Shown here: positions 20,475-30,689 of the stretch, piece by piece | How positions within the stretch are numbered: position 1 is the first letter of the stretch | Layout of the letters: each line of letters begins with the position of its first letter | Program-made: the position numbers and the translations under genes | Origin: Meghimatium bilineatum | Lineage: Eukaryota; Mollusca; Gastropoda; Stylommatophora; Philomycidae | NCBI GenBank assembly: GCA_034231615.1 | Contig: CM067315.1 | Span: 13,735,767-13,799,766 of the forward strand | Reading direction: 5' to 3' | Length of the DNA: 64,000 bases | The notes under the pieces: model-generated | Databases searched by the model: none | Told to the model about the DNA's origin: nothing | Seen by the model: only the letters and a program-made list of their open reading frames with translations

Positions 20475-21760
20475 TGAAGTATCTTGCAGCACATATAGCT
20501 TTGATTCTAGTGTTGAAGTATCTTGCAGCACATATAGCTTTGATTCTAGTGTTGAAGTATCTTGCAGCACATATAGCTTTGATTCTAGTGTTGAAGTATC
20601 TTGCAGCACATATAGCTTTGATTCTAGTGTTGAAGTATCTTGCAGCACATATAGCTTTGATTCTAGTGTTGAAGTATCTTGCAGCACATATAGCTTTGAT
20701 TCTAGTGTTGAAGTATCTTGCAGCACATATAGCTTTGATTCTAGTGTTGAAGTATCTTGCAGCACATATAGCTTTGATTCTAGTGTTGAAGTATCTTGCA
20801 GCACATATAGCTTTGATTCTAGTGTTGAAGTATCTTGCAGCACATATAGCTTTGATTCTAGTGTTGAAGTATCTTGCAGCACATATAGCTTTGATTCTAG
20901 TGTTGAAGTATCTTGCAGCACATATAGCTTTGATTCTAGTGTTGAAGTATCTTGCAGCACATATAGCTTTGATTCTAGTGTTGAAGTATCTTGCAGCACA
21001 TATAGCTTTGATTCTAGTGTTGAAGTATCTTGCAGCACATATAGCTTTGATTCTAGTGTTGAAGTATCTTGCAGCACATATAGCTTTGATTCTAGTGTTG
21101 AAGTATCTTGCAGCACATATAGCTTTGATTCTAGTGTTGAAGTATCTTGCAGCACATATAGCTTTGATTCTAGTGTTGAAGTATCTTGCAGCACATATAG
21201 CTTTGATTCTAGTGTTGAAGTATCTTGCAGCACATATAGCTTTGATTCTAGTGTTGAAGTATCTTGCAGCACATATAGCTTTGATTCTAGTGTTGAAGTA
21301 TCTTGCAGCACATATAGCTTTGATTCTAGTGTTGAAGTATCTTGCAGCACATATAGCTTTGATTCTAGTGTTGAAGTATCTTGCAGCACATATAGCTTTG
21401 ATTCTAGTGTTGAAGTATCTTGCATCACATATAGCTTTGATTCTAGTGTTGAAGTATCTTGCAGCACATATAGCTTTGATTCTAGTGTTGAAGTATCTTG
21501 CAGCACATATAGCTTTGATTCTAGTGTTGAAGTATCTTGCAGCACATATAGCTTTGATTCTAGTGTTGAAGTATCTTGCAGCACATATAGCTTTGATTCT
21601 AGTGTTGAAGTATCTTGCAGCACATATAGCTTTGATTCTAGTGTTGAAGTATCTTGCATCACATATAGCTTTGATTCTAGTGTTGAAGTATCTTGCAGCA
21701 CATATAGCTTTGATTCTAGTGTTGAAGTATCTTGCAGCACATATAGCTTTGATTCTAGTG
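20475..21760. repeat. minisatellite, 39-bp unit, about 33 near-identical copies
   Basis: The unit gtgttgaagtatcttgcagc acatatagctttgattcta (39 bp) repeats almost without change. I see only two variant copies (gcatcac for gcagcac, near 21424 and 21658), exactly six units apart. The part cacatatagctttgattcta gtgttg matches LINE-E bases 25802-25827 at 22 of 26 positions. Because 39 is a multiple of three, frames of 507, 494 and 454 residues run across it on both strands; I regard all as artefacts. Confidence 0.97.
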
Positions 21761-21769
21761 AATATGAAT

Positions 21770-21945
21770 ATATGGTTGTCCTGCCTGTCCATATGTACAC
21801 ATGGCTGTGCTATCTGTCCACATGTACACATGGATGTGCTGTCTATCATCATGTATATATGGTTGTGCTGCCTGTCCATATGTACACATGTCTGTGTTGC
21901 ATGTCCACATGTACACATAGCTGTGTTGTCATTCCTGAATTTTGT
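21770..21945. repeat. 29-bp tandem array, about 5-6 copies, LINE-E origin
   Basis: The string gtacacatgg or its variant recurs at 21795, 21824, 21853 and 21882, a 29-bp period. The copy tgtgctgcctgtccatatgt acacatg (21864-21890) agrees with LINE-E bases 25899-25925 at 26 of 27 positions. Translated on the minus strand it gives the Cys-rich MCTCGQ motif repeatedly. Confidence 0.85.
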
Positions 21946-22015
21946 GTACATATGACTGCAGAGTCGGTTGTGAAATAGAGATATCTTGTTTCGTTTGTTA
22001 ATATCCTATAGTAAT
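21937..22015 (-). pseudogene. LINE-E remnant flanking the arrays
   Basis: After the 29-bp array the sequence aattttgtgtacatatgact gcagagtcgg continues the same LINE-E alignment (25947-25977: gaactttgtatacatgtgac tgcggagtcgg). The minus strand encodes MYTKFRNDNTAMCTCG, against MYTKFKISNTAMCTCG in the copy at 25.9 kb. Confidence 0.75.
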
Positions 22016-22019
22016 TATG

Positions 22020-22300
22020 AGAAATAAATCTCTTGTATCCTTTTATGCAATGTGAATATTTCTCCAGAGTTTCATTTTATACTCAGAAAACTTTAATTTT
22101 CAGTAACCAGGAATGCTGCGAGAGCCTCCGACTCAGAGGTATGCGAATTGTGGAATTGTACACAGCGGTAAAATGAGGATTTAGACAAGTTTTTAAACAT
22201 ATCTTATTTAGGTTCAGGACGCAGCTATCAATTCAGCATTTTATGGCTGTAGAGATATTCTATGAAATTTACTTTCGTTCACTAGATTGGCATTGCGTTA
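22020..22300. other. no feature recognised
   Basis: No gene or repeat recognised in this stretch. Confidence 0.4.
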
Positions 22301-22392
22301 TAAACGGCCCGTTTGCATTATTGCCTACGGCGGGAATTGAAACTGGTGACATTGCTGCCCGAGAAGAGCTATGTACCAGTCCGCCATAGATT
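22300..22392 (-). mobile_element. S4-like tRNA-derived SINE head, minus strand
   Basis: The order cggcccgtttgcattattgc, ggcgggaattgaaac (reversed B box) and agagctatgtaccagtccgc resembles the other S4 copies in reverse. It runs into a short-period array. Confidence 0.45.
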
Positions 22393-22562
22393 TGGAGTAC
22401 CACAGAGTCTGACTACCACAGATCCGGAGTACCATAAAGTCTAACTACCAGATAACCTGACTACCAGAGAGCCTCAATACCACAGAGCCTCATTACTATA
22501 GTGCCTGACTACCCCAGAGCCTTATTACCACAGCGCCTCATTACCACAGATCTGAACTACCA
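22393..22562. repeat. degenerate tandem array, about 16-bp unit
   Basis: Variants of ctaccacagagcctga repeat about ten times. Confidence 0.8.
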
Positions 22563-22714
22563 AAATTAGAATGATAGGGAAAGTAAACACAAAGGGGCAC
22601 GGAGAAATGAGAGAAATGGAATGTGGGTAAGGGCAATAAATAAGAGAAAATGAGAGATGGAGAACAGACGTGGAGAGGATAATTAATGTGGGAGGAGAAA
22701 TTGGATTGAGAGGG

Positions 22715-23000
22715 AGACTGGATATGATATGTGGATTCTATTAGTATTGGGGATGTGATATGTGCATTCTAATCTCGACAAAATATGTGGATTCTAATTG
22801 TAATTTGGACGTGATATGTGGCTTCTAACAGCAAAGTGGATGTTATATCTAGATTCAAATATGCATGTGGAATGTATATTTAAATCTCGATACAATATGT
22901 GGCTTCTAATAGTAATATGGATATGATATGTGGATTCTAATGTGGATGTGATATGTGAAGTCAAATATGGATGTGATATGTGGATTCAAAGATATGGACA
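22715..23000. repeat. degenerate tandem array around gatatgtggattctaat
   Basis: The phrase gatatgtggattctaa recurs irregularly with 20-50 bp spacing and many substitutions, indicating an old array. Confidence 0.7.
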
Positions 23001-23344
23001 ATATGTAACATCGGAAGTGATCCCCAACAGTTCTGAAATACTTGGGGAAAACCGTCATTGCAAATGTCAGCAAGTATGTAACAGGAAGAATAATTCTAAG
23101 AAGTTTTTCCAAGTTCGTTGCGTACACCATATGGGAAAACACTGACTCGTCGAACAGATGCAGGCATCGCATGCAGGTAATGCTCACACAGGTGTGTCTG
23201 TTTATATAATGCAGTCAGGTTTATGTGGATTTATTCCCATACAGATTGTCGAACGACATAACACTGTTTCTTTTATTCTTAATATTTTTTCCTCGTGTCT
23301 CCTAGCCTTATCTATTCTCTTTCTGTTTGGCTTTGTGATTGTGA

Positions 23345-23470
23345 TATATTGAGCGCGTTCGGACTTTCAAGGTGGCAGGTTCAATTCCTACCACAGCCAG
23401 TTGTACATCTGTATCGTTCAGAAGAAATATCAATCTACTAAACGTAAATATTGCTTAGAATATCATTATA
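23345..23470 (+). mobile_element. S4 tRNA-derived SINE head, plus strand
   Basis: The B box is well kept (ggcaggttcaattcctacc, with a 5-bp T-stem). The following gttgtacatctgtatcgttc matches the S4 copies at 6.38 and 25.6 kb. The A box is weaker. A full tRNA fold cannot be drawn, so I do not call a tRNA gene. Confidence 0.6.
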
Positions 23471-23487
23471 GATAAAAATATTCTAGG

Positions 23488-24072
23488 CTAGTCTTTGACG
23501 TTGTCTCATAGTTTACCAAAGTCTTTGACGTTGTCTCATAGTTTACCAAAGTCTTTGACGTTGTCTCATAGTTTACCAAAGTCTTTGACGTTGTCTCATA
23601 GTTTACCAAAGTCTTTGACGTTGTCTCATAGTTTACCGAAGTCTTTGACGTTGTCTCATAGTTTACCAAAGTCTTTGATGTTGTCTCATAGTTTACCAAA
23701 GTCTTTGACGTTGTCTCATAGTTTACCGAAGTCTTTGACGTTGTCTCATAGTTTACCAGTCTTTGACGTTGTCTCATAGTTTACCAAAGTCTTTGACGTT
23801 GTCTCATAGTTTACCAAAGTCTTTGATGTTGTCTCATAGTTTACCAAAGTCTTTGACGTTGTCTCATAGTTTACCAAAGTCTTTTACGTTGTCTCATAGT
23901 TTACCAAAGTCTTTGATGTTGTCTCATAGTTTACCAAAGTCTTTGACGTTGTCTCATAGTTTACCAGTCTTTGACGTTGTCTCATAGTTTACCAGTCTTT
24001 GACGTTGTCTCATAGTTTACCAAAGTCTTTGATGTTGTCTCATAGTTTACCAAAGTCTTTGACATTGTCTCT
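23488..24072. repeat. minisatellite, 30-bp unit, about 19 copies
   Basis: Units gtctttgacgttgtctcata gtttaccaaa repeat with a 30-bp period. A few units lack three bases (accagtc) and several have gatg or ccgaaa variants. Open frames of 74-103 residues on both strands are artefacts. Confidence 0.95.
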
Positions 24073-24119
24073 CACTTCTATCCGCGCCCTTTCCTTTCTC
24101 TGGTCATAAATCAACTGTT

Positions 24120-24385
24120 ACTTGTCTTACAGCTGACGGAAATTGAACCTTGTCCGTTCTAACGGTACTGAATCGCCTTGACCTCAAGTAAACATGTTTT
24201 CCGTACTTTACCAACCACATCCCTCCCACAAGATGTGATCTCGTCAAGACATTCAACCTGTGTGCTCACGTCTATGAGAATTATTGAGCTGTAAGAATTA
24301 TTTTCATTTATCCTCATGCTTCCTACTTGAATTTACGTGTTACTTGTATCTGTAGTTAGTGCACTAATTTGATTACAAGTGTTGA
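24120..24385 (-). mobile_element. S5 tRNA-related SINE copy
   Basis: It shares with the 45-46 kb copies the reversed B box (attgaacc), atcgccttgacctcaagtaa, the phrase ccgtactttaccaac, gtcaagacattcaacctgtg and cttcctacttgaatttac. The tRNA-like head would read on the minus strand. Confidence 0.55.
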
Positions 24386-24733
24386 ATTTTTAGTTCTACG
24401 GAACAAATAAATACCAAAAAATATCACCAACATCTCATAGGGCAATTAGGCTTCAGGAAATAAGTTTGAGATTTTCTCAGAAAGTAATGGCAACACTGAC
24501 TTCATCATCCCTAGAAATGTTGTTGATTTATTAAAAATACATACTTAACGCCGTACTCTCTAATCACGCTTCAATGTAGAGGAAAATGGAGACGCTTGAA
24601 CTAACAGGTACACGATACGGGTTAAAGAAAATATCATACCCTTCCGAGGTTACGTCGAGTGTAAATAAATAAGATGATTTTTGGATAGTACTGATAGTGT
24701 AGTTACACAGTAAGAGCTGCTGCAGCATGCACT

Positions 24734-25023
24734 TAGAAGTGGTAAAGTAAAGTAACTCATAGCTTTTATTAATGCCGTAGGGGTGTGAGATGTTAGCGAT
24801 CTCACATTTCACAGGCTCTGCAAATGAGGGCGGTAGCCATCTCCTCTCCCTCGAAGTCTTTACTTCCCGGATTAATCCGGTACCCATTTAAGGCTGGGTC
24901 GACCTGGGAGCCGTTGCGATCTGAAAACATTTCCGCCTCAACTGGGGAATGAACCCAGGACCACTCATAAATGCGAAGCCAGTGCGCTAACCACTGCGCT
25001 AACGCGGCTCCCTAGAAGTGGTA
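24734..25023 (-). mobile_element. S1 tRNA-derived SINE with target-site duplication
   Basis: The body (24745-25012, minus strand) is bracketed by an exact 11-bp duplication, tagaagtggta, at 24734-24744 and 25013-25023. On the minus strand it opens gggagccgcgttagcgcagt ggttagcgc, a good polymerase III A box. It continues to cctgggttcattccccag, a B box with a perfect 5-bp T-stem. After the tRNA-like head come a body of about 190 bp and a short tail of ttactttactt. SINEs of this kind are copied in trans by LINE machinery. This is the cleanest SINE in the window and looks relatively recent. Confidence 0.88.
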
Positions 25024-25559
25024 GTTTATGTTGACTGGTAAGTCACATACTGTATATCGTTAATGTAATAGTTATTCAGAGTTTGGTGACTGATCCCATT
25101 ATGTCAAATTGACTCAAAATACCCATGCCGAATAAACCGTATATACTACTGGGGATGGGCACCAGGCCCATAGGTATAGGAGTGGGGTGTGGATTGAAAC
25201 AACCGACCCCCCCCCCGGCCTTAACAAATCGGAACATGACTTTATTTCAGTACTAGGAACTTGACCTAAACGAAACCCTACACTCTTCGTGATTTTTCAT
25301 AGAAAATTCATGGAATATTTCATGAAAATTATGATCTGACACATGAAATATCTACGGCCCTGGTGGAGTCGCTTGAGGAGTTCAAACTCATTCCTTTTTC
25401 TCTGGTTAACTAGACCATCATAATTAATACTACAGGGTTAAAAAATATGGAGAAAAGGCAACAGAAACCAGAACTCCCCTACATATTGGTGGCGTATCCT
25501 ATTCGTGATGTAACCATCAAAACAATATTTTTTTTGGCTGCAGTGATTTTCTAGGCAAT

Positions 25560-25695
25560 ATAAATACATTCAGTAATTTGTCATTGTTTTTTGAAAGGTT
25601 CGGATGCACAATTGCCTGTAGCAGCAATCGAACTCGGTACCTTGAAGGCATAAACGTGCTCTGTAGCCTTCCGCCAAAACGCCGGACATATAAGC
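25560..25695 (-). mobile_element. S4 tRNA-derived SINE head, minus strand
   Basis: On the minus strand: ggcggaaggctacagagcac, then ggtaccgagttcgattgctg (B box), then gcaattgtgcatccgaac. It matches the plus-strand copy at 6.30-6.43 kb closely in order. Confidence 0.65.
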
Positions 25696-25734
25696 ACAAT
25701 GTACATTCTTCTTCTTCTTCTTTCGTTCACTTGA

Positions 25735-26450
25735 AACATGTCTATATCTGTAATTCTGTCTCCTTAATAAAACTCACTGTCTTTTGTAGTTCATACAGTG
25801 TCCCATAAAGCTTTGTTTCCAGTGTTGTTCCCTCTGGCCAATATGTCTGCCTCAGCGTTTCATGCTCAGAACACTCTTGAAGTATATGTTTGGCACTCTG
25901 TGCTGCCTGTCCACATGTACACATGGCTGTGTTGCTAATCTTGAACTTTGTATACATGTGACTGCGGAGTCGGATGTGTCCTGTTCTGAGATGTAGAATT
26001 ATAACTTGTTCTGATCTGTTCATAATGTGATAGTCATCTTGTGTTGGTGTTTGTGGCTTTCTTATTGACTTTATCATCTGTTTTTTCTGATGGTAGGTGA
26101 TTGGTATATCTGGTTGGTCTTCGGCAGCACCTTCCGTAGCCAGTTGGTCTGCTTTTTCATTTCCTGGTATTCCACAGTGAGAGGGTATCCACTGCATGGT
26201 TACCCTATACTGGTACGACAATTCGCTAAGTAGTTTTTGCAAGTCTGTTAGTTTTCCAGACTGGAGAGCTTGAAGCATTGACCTTGCATCTGTCAGGAAT
26301 ACCACAGGCTGTAGGCCAGAGTTGGAGTTCAGCAGTTTTTTAGCTGCGACACTAATTGCCTGGATTTCTGCATCATAATTATTGCAGAATTTTCCTGTCG
26401 GTGTTCTGATTGTATCTCTAGGCTTGTGTGGATATTCTATATATATACAC
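25735..26450 (-). pseudogene. LINE-E RNase H domain and C-terminal tail
   Basis: A minus-strand frame of more than 200 residues encodes an RNase H-like domain: NYDAEIQAISVAAKKLL (catalytic Glu), PVVFLTDARSMLQAL (catalytic Asp), then QWIPSHCGIPGNEKADQLA (WxPxHxGxxGNExAD with the last Asp). After it come TGHIRLRSHMYTKF, NTAMCTCGQAAQSAKHILQE and YGTLYELQKTVSFI before a stop near 25746. In I, Jockey-like and related LINEs this domain degrades RNA in the RNA-DNA hybrid and follows the RT. The first catalytic Asp (usually in YTDGS) is missing because the copy is 5'-truncated near 26.45 kb. Segments of its last 200 bases match the arrays at 19.15-21.95 kb in order. Confidence 0.92.
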
Positions 26451-26574
26451 CACAATGTACATAAAGTAATTGTTGATTTACAAAAAGGACATAAAATAGA
26501 AAATGAAGAGTTTTTTTTGTACTCCTTTACCATTTTACAAACTCATATCTGCTACACTGATGTCAAATATTTCG

Positions 26575-26650
26575 GACCAAAAGTGACCCACATCGCAGCC
26601 AAAAATATGAACCGTAATACAGTGTATTCCGTTTTCTGGACTACTTACTG
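26575..26650 (+). repeat. DR1 dispersed repeat, middle fragment
   Basis: The phrase acatcgcagccaaaaatatg then cagtgtattccgttttctgg matches the DR1 middle (atatcgcag...tgtaaaccatgacacaacgaattccgttctcc). Confidence 0.5.
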
Positions 26651-26806
26651 TTAGCAGGCAGGGATGTGAACCTGAACACGACAGAAGAAATGATGATTGA
26701 TTTCATCGATGATGTAGAAAAAAATCATTTGTCAACATAATCGGAAGAAATCGATGAAGTAATCGATCAGTGACCAATCACAATATATGACACTTGAGCT
26801 CATTGG

Positions 26807-26937
26807 AAAACAGCTTTCTAAAGTAACTCTTTTGACTTTTATCGTGATTTTCATTGGCCGTCGATGCAAAGTACACACAATGTGACCAATGTAAATTCGG
26901 GAAAAGATAAATGAATCAATTTAGAAAGCTGTTTAGA
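26807..26937. mobile_element. MT2 foldback element
   Basis: The arms aaacagctttctaaagtaac and tttagaaagctgttt are inverted at the ends. Inner arms atcgtgattttcattggcc and gaccaatgtaaattcggg continue the hairpin. About 130 bp, no coding potential. Confidence 0.65.
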
Positions 26938-26939
26938 AC

Positions 26940-27735
26940 AATAAGCAGCATGTTTTATATTGACGAATGGTCACGTACGATCAGAGATAAGATCGTTCAT
27001 GTTATGTTCTGTAGAGTGGACAGGGACTGGGGGGGGGTGGTGGAGTAGAGTGTGGAGCCATGGTCTTTCAAGAACAGAAAGCGTTGTGGAACAAAACAAC
27101 AGATGTATCAATTATGTGTTTACAAATATGTATCATGTTGTGTGTGCGTGTGTGTATGTGTGCGCGCGTGTCGTGTGTGTATGCTTGTGTTGGTGTTCGA
27201 ATCCTTGAAGCAGAAAAAAAACCTCAGATATATAATGTTGGTATTGCCCTCCAACGTTGTACAATAATTACCTGACTTCCGTCTTACCTGTGGTAAAAAG
27301 TTCAGGTGAAATTTTTTCTCAATTACTTATTTTTTTTCCACTTGTTGTTGCGTAGATCGGCTTTTTTTTAAAAACCTGGTGTTCACAGTGTTCGAAAAGG
27401 GAGCACAGTACAGTAACACTGTGTCATGAGTATGGTGCAAGTCCCTCGCAATCGAAAAGGAGCATCAACCATATCAGGGCCGTAGAAACATTTATGCTAA
27501 GGTGTGTGGTATATTTTAATTTCAAATATAAAAAAACCCAACTTGGAGCAGTACATAGGTACAAACATACACCATATTCTCGGTGTATATGACATTTACT
27601 TTCTGGCCACGACCCGGTGTGGTTATACAAATCTACAGATTCCCCAAGAGATGAGATTAATGCGAGTAAAAAAATGTTTCTCATTCTAGGGTTAAATAAA
27701 TAAAATCATACTATATGGAATATCAAATGGATTAA
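26940..27735. other. mostly unrecognised; (GT)n at 27.13-27.19 kb
   Basis: It includes a G run near 27031 and a gtgtgcgtgtgtgtatgtgt microsatellite. I recognise no gene; short overlapping frames have no family resemblance. Confidence 0.45.
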
Positions 27736-28040
27736 CAACGAAACTTTAGAAGATCTGCGTTTCGCAGATTACATTGCACTACTGAGTTCAACGCATACAG
27801 ACTTGCAGGAAAATAAAACGAGGCTACAATATTTTTCAGAACAAATAGGCCTACAAATCAACGTGTCCAAAATAAAAATTATGGACTTTAATTATGTAAA
27901 CAATGTGATACAAATAAATAACAATAGACTAGGAAAAGTAGAACATTTCACTTATTTAGGAAGCAGAATAACAGTAAATGGAGACTCAGGAACAGAAATT
28001 ATGACCAGAAATGCTCTGTCATCAAATGTATTCAATTGAC
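27735..28040 (+). pseudogene. LINE reverse transcriptase fragment with FAD box
   Basis: The plus strand encodes EDLRFADYIALLSST (RT motif C, FADY where FADD is expected), then LQYFSEQIGLQINVSKIKIM and KVEHFTYLGSRITVNG, ending at a stop near 28037. Order and spacing match the palm-to-thumb region of LINE RTs. The change of the second catalytic Asp to Tyr would inactivate it. The tandem array just downstream is made of the tail of a LINE of this general type. Confidence 0.85.
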
Positions 28041-28083
28041 TATCAACATTTGGAGATAAAAAACAACAACTCAGCATTAATCT

Positions 28084-28540
28084 CAGAGAGTTATGGCATC
28101 TGTCCTATGTGCCAAGACTGGCTGTTGATCGACAAGCATGGAGAGTTATGGCATCTGCCCTATGTGCCAAGATTGGCTGTTGATCGACAAGCATGGAGAG
28201 TTATGATATCTGCCCTATGTGCCAAGATTTGCTGTTGATCGACAAGCATGGAGAGTTATGATATCTGCCCTATGTGCCAAGATTTGCTGTTGATCGACAA
28301 GCATGGAGAGTTATGGCATCTGCCCTATGTGCCAAGATTTGCTGTTGATCGACAAGCATGGAGAGTTATGATATCTGCCCTATGTGCCAAGATTTGCTGT
28401 TGATCGACAAGCATGGAGAGTTATGGCATCTGCCCTATGTGCCAAGATTGGCTGTTGATCGACAAGCATGGAGAGTTATGGCATCTGCCCTATGTGCCGA
28501 ACTTGAATGTTAATCGACAAGCATGGAGAGCTATGCCATC
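28084..28540. repeat. minisatellite, 55-bp unit, about 8 copies, LINE-tail origin
   Basis: Units gagagttatggcatctgccc tatgtgccaagattggctgt and on repeat every 55 bases. Each unit encodes DRQAWRVMASALCAKIG, the D-R-x-x-W-R-x-x-x-x-ALCA signature found at the very C-terminus of many LINE RT proteins. The last unit reads on into NRQAWRAMPSSICVWHK. Confidence 0.92.
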
Positions 28541-28949
28541 TTCCATATGTGTTTGGCATAAGAGAAAAATGACGATGATAATGATATGGAACAGAAACAC
28601 AAGCTTCCAAGCCGCAATGCTCATCAAAAATGTGTAGAGAGTCGGACTTGGACGAGAGGTTCACGATGCTGGTGAATGACATGTCTGCTTAGAGTGCGAA
28701 CGAACTTGGGCACAACTCTCCCCTTGATGCTTTCCTACATCGGAATAATGGGCAGAAGCACAATACGTCTAAGTACGCGAGACAAATTCACTGGAACTGG
28801 AACACCCCGTGCGAGATAGGCGTAGTCGACCCAAGCCTAAATCCCCGAGTACCGTCACCACGGAGACTGCCACCCAGAGACATGTTTTGGATTGAAATGT
28901 TCAAGGGTTAAATTGGTGATAAACCGCCATGGCGTAGAGTCGACACACA

Positions 28950-29215
28950 TTCTCCGTCTGCCGACAGATAGCAAGGCTGTCACAGAGTAGGGAAGCCCAC
29001 TACGTGAATTAAATGCATGACGAAAACGAATGTGGTGGGCCTCAGATGTCCAGGCCTCGGATGTCCAGGCCTCATATACGATGGGCCAGCCAAGGTGCAA
29101 ACAACACAGCTCTGCCGTGGAACTTGCAGTGCAACGTAGTTCACGTTCCCCAGCGGAAATCACACGAACTTTCATGGTGGTTATCAGAGAGTGCACGCAG
29201 AAGAAGAAGGATAGC
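28950..29215 (+). repeat. DR2 dispersed repeat, copy 1
   Basis: It shares with 31.42-31.60 kb, in order, gtcacagagtaggg / gtcacaggctaggg, gcatgacgaaaacgaatgtg / gcatgacgaaatcggatgtg, cacgttccccagcggaaatc / cacgttcccggcggaaatcg and catggtggttatc. It ends agtgcacgcagaagaagaag, like the DR1 3' end (gaacgcagaagaagaag). Confidence 0.65.
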
Positions 29216-29216
29216 C

Positions 29217-30080
29217 CACAAACGCATGAATATATCACATAATAGCATTGGGTCAACAAGCATGATCTAATGGACCTCTGGATCAGCAGTCAACCAACCA
29301 ATCACCAACGAAATATATTTTCTACTTTTTCTTGGGATTTGTGACTACCTTTTTATCTTGCGGAGAAAACCATCTGGGAGGGGCAGTGCAGTTTATCCAC
29401 GTTTTTATATGTGCTGAATTTCATGTTTGGACTTTCTTACGTTGGGGGGGGGGGGGGGAATGGAAAGAAGAGGTTTGAACTCAAAATCATCTCTCTATTT
29501 TCACAGGTTTTCCCGTTAAGTTAGCAGATTACCAAGAAGTGCAATCCAATCTAGGAAAAGCCTATGCAGTGTGAGCAGCGCAAGGAACTGAGTGCTTGAT
29601 GATAAGAATTGATTGTGTGCACATTCCTGATATCTTTTGAAGTGTCTACTGTCTTCTATTTTTTTGAAAGCCCTCACTTTAATCATTCTTTCCAATAGTG
29701 CTTGCTTACATAAAACACAAGTTTTTGAATGTTTCACTTGAACCAGACGGACTATCGCTAAGGGGTTATAATGTTTAAACACATGTCTACGTGTTTCCAC
29801 ATACATCATTGTCACCTTGAACTTTGTTATGTTTACATATTAATAGTGTATCTAGTGATTCTGTTGAGGTAACATCGTTTTTACTGTTTTCATTGTTTTT
29901 CACTGTTTGTTTTGTATATTCTTGGGAAAGACTTAACGGTTCGAAACGTTGAAAGTGTCTTGTGTAATGGTATTTGTTTGTTTTCGTGTGTAAACCTCAT
30001 AACTGTGTAGCGATGTCCATCTTGTTGAAATGAAACATTCAAAAACCTGTGTTTTACGTATGTACTATTATGCATGTGGT
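29217..30080. other. mostly unrecognised; inverted repeat 29.70 / 30.06 kb
   Basis: Besides a G run at 29446-29458 there is an inverted repeat: aaaacacaagtttttgaatg tttca at 29710-29735 against its near-complement at 30028-30058. Between them lies aacggttcgaaacgttg, a phrase reminiscent of the GTCGAAACGTC box at 14.15 kb. Open frames of 77-99 residues overlap the arms and are not recognised. Confidence 0.45.
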
Positions 30081-30207
30081 TGTGTCTGTGGGTCTCACAC
30101 CAATGCCTCACTAGACATACCACACATGCAACAGAAAACCTTAGTGGATGACATGCCGTTATAATGAGATTATCTTCTTAGAGAAGCTTCATGGCATGTC
30201 ATCTATA
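30080..30207. repeat. DR4 dispersed repeat, copy 1
   Basis: The sequence gtgggtctcacaccaatg, then gatgacatgccgttataatg and agaagcttcatggcatgtca, matches 43.31-43.43 kb at most positions. The phrases gatgacatgcc and ggcatgtcat are inverted, giving a small hairpin. Confidence 0.65.
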
Positions 30208-30466
30208 CAATTATGCTTTTATTTTGTTGTTGAAATGTGTTTCATGTTTACCTGAATATATATGTATGTGGTTGGGAGGGAGCCAGAGATGTACTGTGCA
30301 GCACTGAGGAGGAGGAAACTGACAGCACTGTTTTTTCCTATGGCTGAAGCACATCATAGAGGCACAGTGACTCAGGACGTGACAATCCTTTTGACTTGAA
30401 CATTTGGTTGCATGCCTGGAGCAATAGAGAAGTTTGGCATAACCAGTAGTCAATTGGTGACCCCCA

Positions 30467-30612
30467 AACAACCAACCAACCAACCAACCAAACAACCAAC
30501 CAACCAACCAACCAACCAACCAACCAAACAACCAACCAACCAACCAACCAACCAACCAACCAACCAACCAACCAACCAACTAACCAACAAACCAACCAAC
30601 CAATCAACCAAT
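30467..30612. repeat. (CCAA)n tract, about 145 bp
   Basis: Nearly perfect tetranucleotide ccaa with a few aaca and ctaa variants. The frames of tryptophan-leucine-valine-glycine or proline-threonine-asparagine-glutamine are artefacts. Confidence 0.95.
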
Positions 30613-30689
30613 GTAAGTACTATTGTAGTTACGTTTCACGAAGTATTACCTTATATTGACTGGAATTATTTTAATAGCCCTATTTTGTA

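Noticed and set aside
21770-21951. Zinc-finger-like Cys/His repeats (CTCG..CVHMDR)
   Set aside because: The spacing does not fit a known finger, and the DNA is a 29-bp amplification of the LINE-E CTCGQ segment.
20432-21955. Open frames of 507, 494 and 454 residues across one locus on both strands
   Set aside because: They are three readings of one 39-bp tandem unit whose length is a multiple of three. No start context, splice signal or family resemblance supports a protein, and the unit derives from a LINE tail.
23488-24072. CRISPR array
   Set aside because: The 30-bp units are contiguous with no variable spacers, and there are no cas genes; the sequence is eukaryotic in character.
24890-25012. 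tRNA gene
   Set aside because: The A and B boxes and T-stem are good, but the acceptor stem does not close, and the sequence is the head of a SINE bracketed by a target-site duplication.
25742-26533. Host RNase H1 gene
   Set aside because: The domain has the LINE-type IPSHCGIPGNEKAD block and a Cys-rich LINE tail, lacks the first catalytic Asp, and matches fragments elsewhere in the window.
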